Part shown: positions 1-12,550 of the stretch, in pieces | Position numbering within the stretch: position 1 is the first letter of the stretch | Layout: every line of letters starts with the position of its first letter | From: Hedera helix | Lineage: Eukaryota > Streptophyta > Magnoliopsida > Apiales > Araliaceae | NCBI GenBank assembly: GCA_947179155.2 | Contig: OX359274.1 | Coordinates: 48,765,564 to 48,829,563, forward strand | DNA: 64,000 bases | Direction: 5' to 3' | Position numbers and translations under genes: made by a program | Notes under the pieces: generated by a model | Seen by the model: the letters and a program-made list of their open reading frames with translations, nothing else | Database searches by the model: none | Told to the model about the DNA's origin: nothing

Positions 1-420
1 TAAGTTATTGTTAAGATATGAGTTTTTCATAATTCATACTTACTCAATGAAGTTTTGATGAGTTATAGTTAATCCTTAAATTTTCATAATCTATACTTGC
101 CTATATTAATTATATGAATTATTTTTTTAAGGGAATGAAAAATAATTAGAAATTAATTACGGAAGAGAAGAATTTAATTAATATGTTTATATTTAGTGGA
201 TTTGGATTCCTAGGTAGTTTTTCTCATTATTAGTTTTTGTTATTAATTTTTAATTTGCAATATTTAGTTAATTAATCATCTTAACCATTTTTTATTTCTA
301 ATTTGTTTGGAATATAAATTAAGGGAACATTGAAATTAATTTAATCTCTGTAGTTTGACCTGTACTTACCCATTCTTCAATTTGGCACTGTGCACTTGCA
401 GTTACTATTTTTTTATCACA
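1..420 (+). repeat. Degenerate Athila-like LTR remnant, copy 1 (partial at the window edge)
   Basis: This stretch closely matches 5871-6298 in the same orientation over about 400 bp. Both contain the phrases gttattgttaagatat, aattcatactt, tagtttttctcattattag and acttgcagttact. Copy 2 is followed at once by a decayed primer-binding-site-like sequence, which marks the pair as LTR ends. Copy 1 is cut by the start of the window and has no such site after it. No coding sequence is seen. The Athila assignment is inferred from copy 2. Confidence 0.5.
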
Positions 421-489
421 TCACCAGACTTGGTTAAGGTTCAGACTAGTTAAGGTCCAGCCTTAAGACTCTTAAAAGACCATCATTTT

Positions 490-960
490 TACCACTTTAT
501 TCCCCTTAGCCCAACCAGGCCTAGGGCTAACTTGATCTATGACATGGCCTGGACTGGCCTAGCTTAAAGTTAAGTTTGCCTAAAGTCTGCTACATTAGTT
601 TTACTTATTCATTATTGTAATACATTAGTTGTAATCAATACATTAATAAAATTTAAAGTTTTAATTATTCATTAATTATTGACTTCTTGTAAATATATTT
701 AATTAATATACATCTTCATTTAAATATTCACTTTCACTAAATTTTATTAGTTTTTACTTTATAGTTTTTATTTTTAATATTTAATATTTAAAATAAAAAG
801 AAAAAAGGGAGAGGGGTTAGACCGAACAACTCTGGGCCTTAGCTTGGGCGACAAGCTACAAAAGAGTGCTTTTAAGCTCCAAAGTCTAGTCTAACTTAAC
901 TTGACAAATTTAAGGTCAAAATTTAATTTGACCTGATAAACAATTAAGATTTGATAGAGT
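490..960. repeat. GGCC/GCCT-rich segments flanking AT-rich core, possible old hAT-type remnant
   Basis: Two blocks rich in aggcctag, ggcctgg and ggccttag motifs (about 505-570 and 830-900) surround an AT-rich core. The pattern resembles the subterminal GGCC clusters of the well-delimited element at 4675-5591. No clean terminal repeats or target duplication were found, so this is only a resemblance. Confidence 0.25.
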
Positions 961-997
961 CTAACCAAACCAAATCAAACTGCCTACTTGTGCGCCC

Positions 998-1125
998 TAT
1001 TGTCACCAAATGGAGAAATGATTAGCTCATAAAACATTTAATTCAACGAAATCATTTACCCTATTTTCACCAAATGGAGAAATGATTAGCTCATAAAACA
1101 TTTAATTCAACGTAATCATTTAATT
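998..1125. repeat. Two-copy tandem repeat, about 64-bp period
   Basis: The phrase accaaatggagaaatgatta and the following aaaacatttaattcaacg occur at 1005 and again at 1069, nearly unchanged, giving a 64-bp period. No coding function is visible. Confidence 0.75.
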
Positions 1126-1129
1126 CGAC

Positions 1130-2130
1130 AAAGACATATTTCCTGTCAAAAGGTAACTTATCTCTCTTACGATACCATCCTCTTTTTTGCTCTAATTCTT
1201 TAAGTATTTTAAAAAAAGAAAAAAACACACACACACATGATTTCATCATCCTTAGTATCTACCTTAAATCCATCATAAAAATTTCAGCACACTGATCAAG
1301 GTAGATCACCTTGAAGATCATGACTCCTCAATGATATGTTTGACTCAAGCTTTTCTTTTCCTGGCTTTTTCATTAGGAATTAAAATTGGTAGGTTTAAAT
1401 AGCTATTCAAGCATGATACTCAGGTTCCGGCGTCACATCCAACGTTAAATAATTACACATTTTAGTTAAGGGACCATATATATATTATATTGTTATAATT
1501 TTCCCACTAGCATATCTAATTTTCCCACTAGCATATCTTCTTATATTGTTACTAAAATAATTTTTATTATACTACAATAAACTGAATTAAGAAAAGTTTC
1601 ATCTCCGTAAAACACCGTAAACCCATTAATTAATGCCTTCACACTAATCTATTTGATATTTTTCATCTTATTATTTTTCAAATGCTAAATTAATAGCAAT
1701 TGCCCACAAAAAGATTCTTATTTTATTTTTCTTGAATGTATATGATTTTGATTAATACGATTATTTATATTTTAAACTAGCCAAAAAAATATTACTAAGT
1801 ACAACAAAATTATTAAAAATTAAAATAAATTCAAATTACAATTACTAGTATCTCATCCATTCCGCATGGCTTTTTAAATTATAATCAACTGATTCACATT
1901 TGTTTTGATGTTGTTGGAGGTTACATTCCTTGCCTCCCCCCATAAAACTCGAGAGAGAAAATATCATCATGCAAACTACATCTCTGTCATTTTTATCATG
2001 ACACTCAATTTGAAGTTTGAACTAGTAGGGAATACAAGCAATATTTTACAATAACTCCATTTCGCAATATTTACAATAACACCTCATATTTCTTTTTCTT
2101 TTCCCTCTTCATTAGCTTCGCCGGCTGAAA
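1130..2130. other. Non-coding AT-rich stretch, nothing recognised
   Basis: I see no ORF with family resemblance, no RNA gene and no clear terminal repeats here. A short duplicated phrase (ttttcccactagcatatct) occurs near 1500-1535. Confidence 0.5.
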
Positions 2131-2133
2131 GTA

Positions 2134-2392
2134 TTACTCTTTCTCTGCCTTAGTGACTTTTCTGAAGAATTTCAAAGCTCTCTTCTCAATCCCATCTGCC
2201 TTGACTTCTTGAAGCTGAGCCTCCGTAGTTCTTGAATGTTTTTCGTCATCACCCTTGCCATCATTACTAGCTGATTCCATCTCCTTGCGCTCAAGTAAAT
2301 TAAGCATTCCATCCAAAGCAATATCAACATCCTCACTCTTCATCAGTTCCTCCGCAACTTCGGCAGGAGTGACATTCACATTCAAATTCTTA
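2134..2392 (-). pseudogene. AAA-ATPase (BCS1-like, AATP/HSR4 type) C-terminal exon fragment
   Basis: The 83-codon minus-strand frame carries the typical C-terminal segment of plant BCS1-like AAA-ATPases: VTPAEVAEELMKSEDVDIAL, then a helix ending LNLLERKE and a charged tail. This segment follows the ATPase fold and forms part of the small lid after sensor 2. A splice-acceptor-like ag sits just before the homology (near 2393). Nothing upstream on the minus strand (2393 to about 3000) encodes Walker A, Walker B or the rest of the ATPase core; instead there is an AT/GTAT microsatellite. I read this as an isolated terminal exon, a relic that cannot work as an ATPase. Family assignment is from remembered consensus. 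Confidence 0.6.
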
Positions 2393-2500
2393 TATAATTG
2401 TGAAAAGAGAGTATATAATTTTTAATTTTTATTTTATTTGAAATTGTGAAATAATGTGCATACCCGGCATACAATATGAATTTTCCGGCAGCATGGAGAC

Positions 2501-2502
<2 letters not shown>

Positions 2503-2582
<80 letters not shown>
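2503..2582. repeat. Compound microsatellite (AT)n(GTAT)n
   Basis: About 27 AT units are followed by about six GTAT units. It directly borders the AAA-ATPase fragment. Confidence 0.95.
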
Positions 2583-2589
2583 AATTGGT

Positions 2590-4329
2590 ACTCTATTTCT
2601 ACCAAATAGGATTATGTGATTTACATGATTGATAAGTTGAAGCTGTGACATTAATTAAATATTTTCTGCCATATAACATGGTTACCGTAAGTGCAAGTCA
2701 TATCAGAGAGAGGCGCAGAGATCGACTTAATTTCCACGTATAGAAACCTTTCCCAACCTAACGAAGTAAACGGACACCATAAATATATTCCATATGACTA
2801 CTCTCTATCAATCTATCTATGTATACAAATTTAGAGATATTGACTTCATTTCTAATTTTCTACAGAAACCTTTTTCCACCTAATGTGCAGTACTATAGAA
2901 AAATTCCTTTTGAAAACTAATTAAAGGCTATTAGATCCACAGTAGTTATATATATATATATATATATAAATATATATGTATGTATGTATATGCGAGTGAT
3001 CCATCTCCAAAGTTGGATGATATCCTTTATCCATTCAACCAAATTCGGCCGTCCATTTGAAGATCTAATTAAAGAATGAGAAAAAAAAGGCATCCCCTTA
3101 ACAGTTATTAGGAATTTATCAAACTGTTATTCCGAAAGTTAACTCACTTACAAAATCGTAATAAATATCGTTTATACCCCCAAATTAAATAGTCACCACG
3201 TAATTGTTATGCGGATGTGAGAAAAACTTCACAGTTGGCTAAAAAGCTTACCAAACAACTATTGTGTGGTACTTGCTTGCAATTAAAAGCACCATCGCAC
3301 AACACAATAGTTGTGCCAATAGGCTGCTTACCAGAATTGGATTGGACAAGTCGCATGACTATTATGTCGTGGTGGATTTACGAACATGAATTTCATGAGG
3401 AATAGAGCAACACCGTCCGTCGTCTAAACAGCCGCCGTCACTGCCTAGTGGCTCGGCTTAGGATATTTAAATCCATTCGAGACTTTTGAGAAGTATTAGC
3501 CTCCGTACGCGCCGAGTAGAGACTCCAAAGAGGTATGAGAAGGAAAAAAAAGGGAAGCAGATCCATTTTCAATTAACTACAGTGCTAACCCAAAATATGG
3601 AAATAGTTAATACAAGTCCTGTGTAGTGGAGAAGCACAAATATGATAACATTGAGCAGGCATACAAAACTTGGTGATGAACAGGACGGTCGTGATTAATT
3701 TGGGGTGACTTAAATATGCAAAAATTGAAAGGCAATACATATAATTAATACAGGTTGTAATTTGGGCTGACTTGGTGATGAATAGAGGTTGTAAATGTGC
3801 TTCGTTTGTTTCGACATATACGGCCAAATTGGGTTTTATTTTATTTTTATTTGTTTCCTTCCGTAACTATTCCGACGATTTACATATTCTCCTTCTTTTC
3901 ATTTCTTTTTTTTGTCTGTCGAACACGGATATTCTCCGTTTCTTACGACACAGGCAACATGTGCTAGACAACCACGACAACATGTGGATGACCGAGGTAG
4001 TGGGGGCGGAGACACTTACTCTAAGCCAGCCATAAAAGATGATGAGGAAAGGAAAGGGAAGAGAAGTGGAATAATAATGATTTTGAATTGCATGCAGATC
4101 AACCTAGTCTCATCCGCATACTATTATACAGAGGGTACTTGAATGCTCTGATTAAAAAAAAATTCTCCAACAGCATAAGTAGCACCTGTTTTTATTTTTA
4201 TTTTTAGCGGAGGGGTACAATTGATATTTGATATGTGGATGAGCTGCCGCATAATTGTTTGTTACTGATATACACATTAATTATATATTTTAATATTTTT
4301 ATTTTTTATTATTTTATATATTTATTTTA

Positions 4330-4330
<1 letters not shown>
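2590..4330. other. Non-coding interval, nothing recognised
   Basis: Short frames occur (for example 3217-3405 and 3772-4142) but none shows a domain, signal or family motif. A local inverted repeat (caactattgtgtggt against cacaacacaatagttg) lies near 3258-3316. Short TA runs occur at 2949-2967 and 4336-4372. Confidence 0.45.
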
Positions 4331-4374
<44 letters not shown>

Positions 4375-4674
4375 CAAGAAATAAATAAATAAATAAAATT
4401 GAGTTTTAGAAACTTTCAAGTTTATTAGATGCTCTTGGAGCACCTGCTATGTGATGCCTCACACCATTCATGAATGTTGTGGAGAACCACATGATAGATG
4501 TCCCAAGACCACTGAATAATTACTCATAAATATGACTTTTATTTTTGGGAGAGGGGGAGTATTTTTTATTTTATTTCTTTTTCACTTTCTGTTGGAGCAC
4601 TCTTTGAGTAGGGAGTTGTTTTTATTTATTATTTTTCTTTCAACTAGCTTTCAGTCAGGGATTTAGTATTCATT

Positions 4675-5591
4675 CATTAGTCATGTACAATAGGCCGGCC
4701 TAGCCTTGACCGTTGACCAAACCGGACCGGACCTTTGACTTTCGGTCTACAGGCTAAGTCAGACAGAGCGTGACGCTTGAAAAGGGGGCCTGTTGAGGCC
4801 TGCAGGCAAGGCCAAGCCGGGCTTGCGCTTGAAAAGGGGGCCTGCTGAGGCCTGCAGGCCAGACCTTGGGTCAGGCCAAGTAGGTCCATTCAATTTTTTT
4901 TAATAATTTTAAATATTATTAAAACACCAATTAAAATTTTAAACTTAATTGGTGTATTAATTAAAAATAATGTATTACAACTTACAAGTTATAACTTACA
5001 AATTACAATAATGAATTAAAACATTGTACAATTTTAAAGATATTGTATTATTTTATACTATCATTAATATAAAAAAAATATTTTTTATGAAAACTATCTT
5101 TATTATTATTATTTTACAAATGACTTCTTAGTTTTTAATCTAAGTATTTATTAAAATGAATATGCAATAAAATGTCTGCAAAAAAGTATAGGTTGCTAGC
5201 TAGGCAAGGAAGATATTTATATATTACACTACCGAATGTGTTTTCATGAATTTCTTTATTCGTACATAAATAAACATGCATGAATGAACGTATTGAAAGA
5301 CGTCAATTTTATTTGGTTTATTAAATGAGTTATCACAAAGAGAAAGTTTTCGTCTGCAGTGGGAGAATTGAAGTAACAAATAAAGAAAATTGACAGGCCG
5401 GACCAGGCTTTGGATGAACAAGGTCGGGCCTCAGGCCAGGCCAGACTTGTTGGCAAGCTAAACCAGGCCGAATCTGAGCTAAAAAAATGTGACATATTCA
5501 TGGCATTCAGGCTGAGCAGCGTCGGACCAACCCTTGACCAAGTCAGGCCCAGGCCGGACGAAGGCTAGGCCGCATGCCATTTGTACACTAC
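4675..5591. mobile_element. Non-autonomous hAT-type DNA transposon, 917 bp
   Basis: The element is bounded by a perfect 8-bp direct repeat, TATTCATT, at 4667-4674 and 5592-5599. Eight base pairs is the usual target duplication of the hAT superfamily. Imperfect terminal inverted repeats share TGTACAA followed by GGCCTAGCCTT-like sequence. Both subterminal regions (about 4690-4885 and 5395-5580) are dense in GGCC, GGCCTG and CCGGACC motifs in both orientations, as expected for transposase-binding subterminal repeats. The centre is AT-rich and carries no transposase. Two copies of a segment beginning cgcttgaaaagggggcctg lie near 4771 and 4823. Superfamily is inferred from target length and structure. 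Confidence 0.7.
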
Positions 5592-5870
5592 TATTCATTT
5601 ATTGCAACCTGTTTATTGTATTAATTTAATAAAGTTCGCTTTAATTGTTATTTTATTAGCTTTTATTTTAGTTCATGCAATTATTATTAGTAGTATTAAT
5701 TTTAAATTTTATGGCTAGCTAAAATTTTAATATCTAGGACGAAGATAAAACTATGTAATGTATATTAATATTTTCTTTTCGTTCCGATATTAATACCTAA
5801 TTGTTTGTTCCTTCATTTTTACCTTTGCGTAAAATTCGTTTTAATTATATATTAATTGCAAAGTTTTGAT

Positions 5871-6298
5871 AGGTTATTGTTAAGATATATAAGTTTTTCA
5901 TAATTCATACTTGCTTAATGAAGTTTAGATGAGTTATAGTTAATCATTAACTTTTCATAATCTATGTTTGTCCGTATTAATTATATGAATCACTATTTTT
6001 AAAGGAAAGAAAAAATAATTAGAAATTAATTAGGAAAATAATGAATTTAATTATTATGTTAATATTTAATGGATTCGGATTCTTTGGTAGTTTTTCTCAT
6101 TATTAGTTTTCGTTAATAATTATAAATTTGTACTATTTAGTTAATTAATCTTCTCCACTATTTTTATTTTTAATTTGTCTGAAATATAAATTCCTTACAC
6201 TAAAATTAATTTAGTCTCTGTGGTTCGACTTGTACTTGCCCGTTCTTCTATAGACATTGTACACTTGCAGTTACTAATTTTTTTCACATCAAATTTTT
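5871..6298 (+). repeat. Degenerate Athila-like LTR (3' part), copy 2
   Basis: The segment matches 1-420 over its length and ends at a run of pyrimidines followed by cacatcaaatttttgac. The sequence just after it resembles a tRNA-Asp primer-binding site. A further partial copy of the LTR end lies at about 6325-6565, suggesting tandem or rearranged LTR pieces. No gag or pol remains nearby. Confidence 0.5.
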
Positions 6299-6320
6299 GA
6301 CATTGTTGTTGGGAACTAGA
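6299..6320 (+). other. Decayed tRNA-Asp-type primer-binding site of an Athila-like element
   Basis: The sequence TGACATTGTTGTTGGGAACT matches the usual Athila primer-binding region TGGCGCCGTTGCCGGGGAAC if several C-to-T and G-to-A changes are allowed. Such changes are expected from deamination of methylated cytosine. It directly follows the LTR end. The comparison consensus is from memory. Confidence 0.45.
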
Positions 6321-6674
6321 ATTAATATTTAGTGGATTCGAATTCTTAAGTAATTTTTCTCATTATTAATTTTTTGTTAATAATTTTTAATTTGCACTAT
6401 TTAATTAATTAATCTTCTCTACCATTTTTATTTCTAATTTGTCAAAAATATAAATTAATGATATATTAAAATTAATCTAATCTTTATAATTCAACTTGTA
6501 CTTACATGTTCTTTTATAGATATTATGCACTTGTAATTATTAATTTTTATCACATTAATTACCATCTTAATAACAATTATGCGAATTGCTTTAATTTCAA
6601 TAGTTGGATCAAAGTATGAACGGTTGGATATGAATTGGATGGATAGGGTCTTATCCAACTTTAAATGTGGATAA

Positions 6675-6782
<108 letters not shown>

Positions 6783-7179
6783 TATCATGAATTCATTATC
6801 ATAAAAAAGGCTTCTTTTTAATGTACAGACTTTTTTTGGGACACCATGTAGAGACATAAGGAGCCCACAAGATATTAGCCTTCCAACTTTACGCTAGATA
6901 TCTTATAATTAAATGAAATAGTATAAATCCACAAGTTTTTAAATAAATACTCCCACTTTATAGATGTGATTATTATAACACACAGAACTTGACTTAAGCT
7001 TCACTCCTACTCCAAAACCCTTGAAATAGACCAATCGTAACAGATTAGAAAAAAAAACACTACAAATTAATCATCATTCTGTTGGACAAGTGAATTAAAA
7101 CATTCTCTATTTCATCATGCTCTAAGGCACTCTATTCTTCATCCATAGAGCTTAATTAATTGCCCATCTTTCTCGAAGT

Positions 7180-10150
7180 ATGGTCACATTAGTGAAATCT
7201 CCTCTAACAAAGTTGCCTATTTCCATAATTACAATCACAATCTGCGGCTTCGCCTTCGTCGTGCTCTTGTACACCGAAAGAATCAGTTTTCTTTCCTCCA
7301 ACACCATATTCAAGTTTAAGCCATGTGCTAAACCCGCTCTTGGAACATCTATTAAAGGTGCTTAAATTATTTAAATCATTTTTTATTTTAATAATTTTTA
7401 CGGAGGGACTTGCAGCTACTATCAACAAAACTTTCATCGTAATAAATCTTTTTTAATGATAATATTGATGTTGTATTGTAATTGTCTAATCAACAGATAG
7501 AACTGCAGAGGATAATGAGTTGAACTACGAAGCGGATGACCGATTCGAGTTTGATCCAAATGAGTGCAGTGTTGCTCATGGAACGTGGAAGTTTAATAGT
7601 TCAGTTAAACCTTTGTACACAGACAGGAGCTGCCCTTATCTCGATAGACAAGTATCTTGTGTTAAGAATGGCCGGCCGGATTCCGACTATCGTCACTGGG
7701 AGTGGCAACCGGACGATTGTATCTTGCCTAGGTTGGGAATTTCATCTCGGTCCCAAATTGCATGAGTGTCACCTTATAATTTACTCATTTACATATTACC
7801 TCCATGCATTACTCGTCTCCTTTTTTATTTTTTGTGCGGGGCACGGATCTCAAGACGTATCGAAACATTTTTATAGATTATATATGCAGGATCCTGCCAT
7901 CTCATGTATCTTTATATTAATATAAGATAGATGAGATTATTTAAACTAACTAAACTGCGTGCATGCAGTACGTAATAGTACTGTTTTATAAGTTATGAAG
8001 TTTTCACACACACACACACACATGATTGTGAGTACTTAACAATTACCCCGACTGATTAATTCATGATTTAGGTTTAATCCCAAAATTGCCCTTGAGAAAC
8101 TTCGAGGGAAGAGGCTAATGTTTGTAGGGGATTCACTGCAAAGAGGACAATGGCAATCATTCGTTTGTCTGGTTGAGTCCATCATACCTGAAGGCCAAAA
8201 GTCCATGCGGCGAGGCCGCGCTCATTCAGTCTTCAGAGTACAGGTAATCACACATTTTTGTTCTAATATATAATATCACTATTAACTTGATTTATTTTTT
8301 AAAAATCTAAAATTGATATAAATTTATTTAATTTTACTCAATTCAATGATAAAAATATTATAAATTATCTATATTTAAAATACTACTACTTGTAAGATTG
8401 ATTGTTTACAAAATTTAAATAAGCCATCAGTTTTAGATTTGAAAATATTTTAAATTGACTTTTAAAAAATTAAATAATTATATATTTTGAAATAAATGAA
8501 GTAATATATACGAACTTAGTAATAGTAACAACATTTGCCAACTTTTTTACTTCTACTTGTAGCTTAAACTGTTTCAGATAAATTATATTGTATGTATTGT
8601 TCAGGAATATAATGCTACGATTGAGTTCTATTGGGCTCCATACCTAGTTGAGTCAAATTCTGATCTGAAAATAATAGGAGACCCAAATCAGAGAATACTA
8701 AGAGTTGACTCAGTTGCCAAGCATGCCAAACACTGGTTAAAAGTTGATATCCTTGTTTTCAACACTTATGTTTGGTGGACGAGTGGCCTAAAGATCAAGT
8801 CTCTGTAAGTTCTATTAAACTCGCCTTCCGTAGTAAAATCCTCCCTCCTAACAAAATTAGGGATCCGATTGGCATATTGTCTAACTTATCATGAAGTTAA
8901 CTTTATGTTAACCAGATTCCAAAATTAGTGATAATTTTAAGTATGTTTGTAAAATTCTAAAATTTTGATATTACGAATTATTTAATTTAAGCGAGTACTA
9001 TTAATTATCATATTGTTACTTTCAAAATATAAATGAATTTATTTTCATTTTAAAATTTTAATATTTCATAAATTAACTCAAAAAAATCAAAATATATCTC
9101 TATTTTTAGAACAGAGGGAATAACAAATATGTAATCTTTACGTTCAAAGATTGTCATTTTTACATTTTATTTTGTCTCTAAAAATATATGATTAATTTGA
9201 GCTTCATTTTTGCAAGCATTTTGATTTTTAAGACAACAAATATACCAAAAATGTGAAATAAGGGAATTACTCCATTTAACTAAGTATGATATAGACTTAT
9301 TAACATGATTTTTTGCACAGGTGGGGTTCATTTGCAAATGGGGAAGAAGGTTATGAAGAACTAGATGCTCCAGTTTCCTACCGCATAGGATTGAAGACTT
9401 GGGCCAACTGGGTGGACTCCACTGTTAATATTAATAAAACCAGGGTGTTCTTCACTACTATGTCACCTACACACCAGAGGTATTTCCTTTCTGTTCCCTC
9501 TCTCTTAAAGTTATATCCATTCGTCTCATTTGAATTTTTCTTAATTTGTCACACACATAAATACACTTGGACACAATGCAAAACACTACATAATTTCTTT
9601 ACTAATTAAGGTGCGTGTATAATTATTCAAAACATAAAAAACTATGCACAAATAAAGTATAGAATAAATCTTGACATACTAACAATTTATAAACAAATTC
9701 ACAAATAATGGAGGACAATTAAATTTTTAATCACAAGATGTGGGTCATCCAGTAATGAAAAATCTTGATCAGGGACTTAAATAAAACATTTAAATAATTG
9801 TTTGAATTCTCAGGAGTGCGGATTGGGACAATAAAGAAGGGATCAAATGCTACAACGAAACAAAACCAGTGATGAAAAGGGGGCACTGGGGAACTGGTTC
9901 CGACAAGCAGATAATGAAAGTTGTTTGTGATGTGGTGGGGAAAATGAAAGTCCCCGTTACTGTGATCAACATAACACAACTGTCAGAGTACAGAATCGAT
10001 GCCCATGCTTCAGTTTACACAGAAACAGAAGGTAATTTGTTAACTGACGAACAAAAGGCTGACCCACTACACAATGCAGATTGCATACATTGGTGTTTGC
10101 CGGGAGTTCCTGATACATGGAATCAAATATTTTTTGCACATTTGTTGTAG
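7180..10150 (+). CDS. Trichome birefringence-like (TBL) protein, probable cell-wall polysaccharide O-acetyltransferase; six exons
   Basis: Exons join in frame at 7180-7357, 7497-7731, 8072-8243, 8605-8804, 9321-9479 and 9814-10150, with GT-AG borders throughout, giving 426 residues. An N-terminal signal anchor (about residues 12-30, TITICGFAFVVLLYTE) predicts a Golgi type II membrane protein. The TBL domain follows: FEFDPNECSVAHGTW, the Cys-rich CPYLDRQVSCVKNGRPDS and HWEWQPDDC. The PC-esterase domain has the catalytic GDS motif (FVGDSLQRGQW, exon 3) and the C-terminal DXXH motif (DCIHWCLPGVPDTWNQ, exon 6). Family members transfer acetyl groups to xylan, mannan or pectin. The sequence around exon 2 looks closest to the ESKIMO1/TBL28-33 group, so xylan is the likely substrate, by inference. 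No internal stops or frame lesions were seen. Intron 3 (8244-8604) and intron 4 (8805-9320) are AT-rich and may hold small MITEs. Confidence 0.9.
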
Positions 10151-10828
10151 CAATATTGTAATTGTCCCTGCAGAACAACTATGTGCTACTTTTGATATGA
10201 TTTCAAGATATGTGGTCAAATAGTGATAAATAGATTTTTGATTCTTTCTTTTTCTTTTTCTTTTTTTTTTTTTTTTTTGGATATAGAAGGAGTATTGAAT
10301 CCAAGACTATTGTTATGCAAAGGCGTAGGGATACCGCCTATGCCAAAGCTTGTTGGTTGATATAAATAAGGTTGTATTTGATAAAATTAAATAATTAAGA
10401 TCCGAATGGTTAGTATATTTTAATGAATTAGATTATCTGAGTGAAATAGTATTTGAATCTAAAAATTGTTTGATAACTAAAAAAGTTAGTGGTCTCTTAA
10501 CGACACTATTTTACCATTTTAAATGGTAAAATTTTATTTAATAATTTTAAATATTCAATTTAATAAAAATGAGTGGATAATATTGTTGAATGTATTTATA
10601 TAAAAAAAATCTAAAATTTTTTCATTAAGAGGCAAATATTAATGATTTGGATTTCATTTTATGTTTTACCGATTATTTAATAAACAACTTTTGTCTCTTA
10701 TTAATTTAGACATGAGTTTATTAAGAGGTATTAAGACCTACACAAACACAATCTAAGTCACTAAATTTCAAAACTCATTGTTCAAAATCAATTTTATTAT
10801 AGGGGATTTAAGACATTTTAACACTCCC

Positions 10829-11111
10829 TCCGTCTCAGGATAAAATTCTTTATTATTATTTTAGGTAGTCCTAAGTTAAATGTCTATTTATCTTAAATAA
10901 TCTATTTGTTACATTAATTTACCTATAATATCCTCAGTATTAATTGATATATTTCTATTCTCTATGTATATTTGTATAGCATCACTAGTCACGTATAGAA
11001 AACTATGCAATTAAATGAGAATTTAAATAAGAATTTTTTTATCATTTTATCTTCTTTCTTAATATATACAAAAAGTCAATCAATACTTTTATCCTAAGAT
11101 GGAGAAAATAA
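10829..11111. mobile_element. Degenerate Stowaway-like MITE
   Basis: The left end reads actccctccgtctcagga, the classic CTCCCTCCGT terminal repeat of Tc1/mariner-type MITEs. The right end (tttatcctaagatggaga) is its decayed inverse. It lies downstream of the TBL gene. The target site is not clear. Confidence 0.5.
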
Positions 11112-11770
11112 TATATTCAGATAAAATATTTTTTGAGATTACCGTCCCTCCCCTCCCCTCCCCCGTGTTTAGTTTAAAGGTATGTATTTGAAATTGTTAG
11201 ACAAATGTTTTTTAATAACTTAAAAAAAATAATTTTTCTGTGTAATTTAATGTTGAAAAACCTTTCAAGAATATTATTTCTTAGTTCGTTAAATATGAAA
11301 ATTAATTTTTCATAAAAAGAAAATCCACAAAAGGACCAACTTTTAATTTACTAAAATGATACTGAAAATAACTTATAGAAATTAATTCTACAGCTAAAAT
11401 ATATGACTAAAAATGGTATATCATTATTTCGCGTTACTTCTTCTAAATTTTACCAATTTATGTGATAAGAGAGTCTATAATGTATAAATTAAACTAAATA
11501 GCTTTGAAATAACTAAATTAGGAAAAAAAAGAAGAAGAAGAAGCATTTTTTGACCAAGTTATTGCTCTATTAGTCATTTTTACTGTCTGTTTTTCCTTTT
11601 CTTACCCAATAAACTGAACTAAGAGCCGACCCAGCCCAGCCTTTGCCCAATATCATTTTTTAGAAACTAGTAGGCTTGTTCCAAGTCGAATAGAATCATT
11701 AAATTCTCGAGATCATCTTATTTTGTTTTACGATACCCTTTCTGAACCTTGCTCGATCGATCGATCGATC

Positions 11771-11880
11771 ATGGCGGGAGGGAATGTCATTGGCCGAGTC
11801 GTTTCTTATACGTCGTTAACGAGCTTGTTGTTGAAACCCTTGCCTATTTGCCTAAAAAAATATTTGGTTGGAAAAAATTA
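11771..11880 (+). pseudogene. Short frameshifted gene 5'-end remnant, family not firmly recognised
   Basis: A start codon follows a (GATC)n-like run and opens MAGGNVIGRVVSY. The reading then continues in another frame as VVNELVVETLA after what looks like a two-base insertion near 11803. This resembles the start of a small plant protein of mitochondrial type with the pattern GRVxSYVxNELxVexLA, but I cannot name it. No further coding sequence follows. It is a fragment at best. Confidence 0.3.
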
Positions 11881-11889
11881 AATCCAAGA

Positions 11890-12550
11890 CTAAGTAACCA
11901 ACTCAATTAAAAGCTTAAACAGTTAGAAAGAGCCTCCAATAATATATATCAAGCTGCTAATACTTTTCTTCATACACTTATAATCAAATCACACAAGTTG
12001 GTCAAATTGAAGTGGTAAACTCCAATCCTAGTTCAAATGATAGCTCCTGTTTTATTTGATAGGATTCATATTCATGCAAATACTAACAACTATGACTCCA
12101 AATGATTAGACCAGAAACTGCATATTTATCGAGCTCATTGACCACCATACTCCACTAGTACAATTAGTTCTAATTTCCATATACCTGGTAGGCTCCCTAA
12201 ACAAGAACATTGAAACAAAAAAATTATATAGGTACAGCTAGCTTCCTAAAAAATTCTCATAAAAGTTCCAGTTGGAAAGATTAAATCATGCAAGAGAAAT
12301 TACAAGACAATCTCTCATCTAAGTTCTTCTCATTCTCGTATATTTTAGTATTCTTTAGCCTGCATGCATCTGGTACAAGGTTGTAATTCTGTAAAAACTT
12401 AATGTGGTGCCTAGCTAGTGTTTGGCCTATAATGCAAATTTCAAACAGATCCCTCACCCCCAAATATCTTGTTTTACTTCTTTTAATTGCTCGCACCATA
12501 CCACCGAACTTGGACACCATCAGAAATTTCAACTAGTTTCGAACAGAAAG
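11890..12550. other. Flank of the AMP deaminase relic, no recognised coding sequence
   Basis: The expected last exon(s) of the AMP deaminase, beyond residues SGFSHVLK, could not be recognised on the minus strand here. This may reflect loss, decay or 3' untranslated sequence. Confidence 0.4.

Noticed and set aside
11751..11770. (GATC)n run as a regulatory site
   Set aside because: Short simple repeat without further support.
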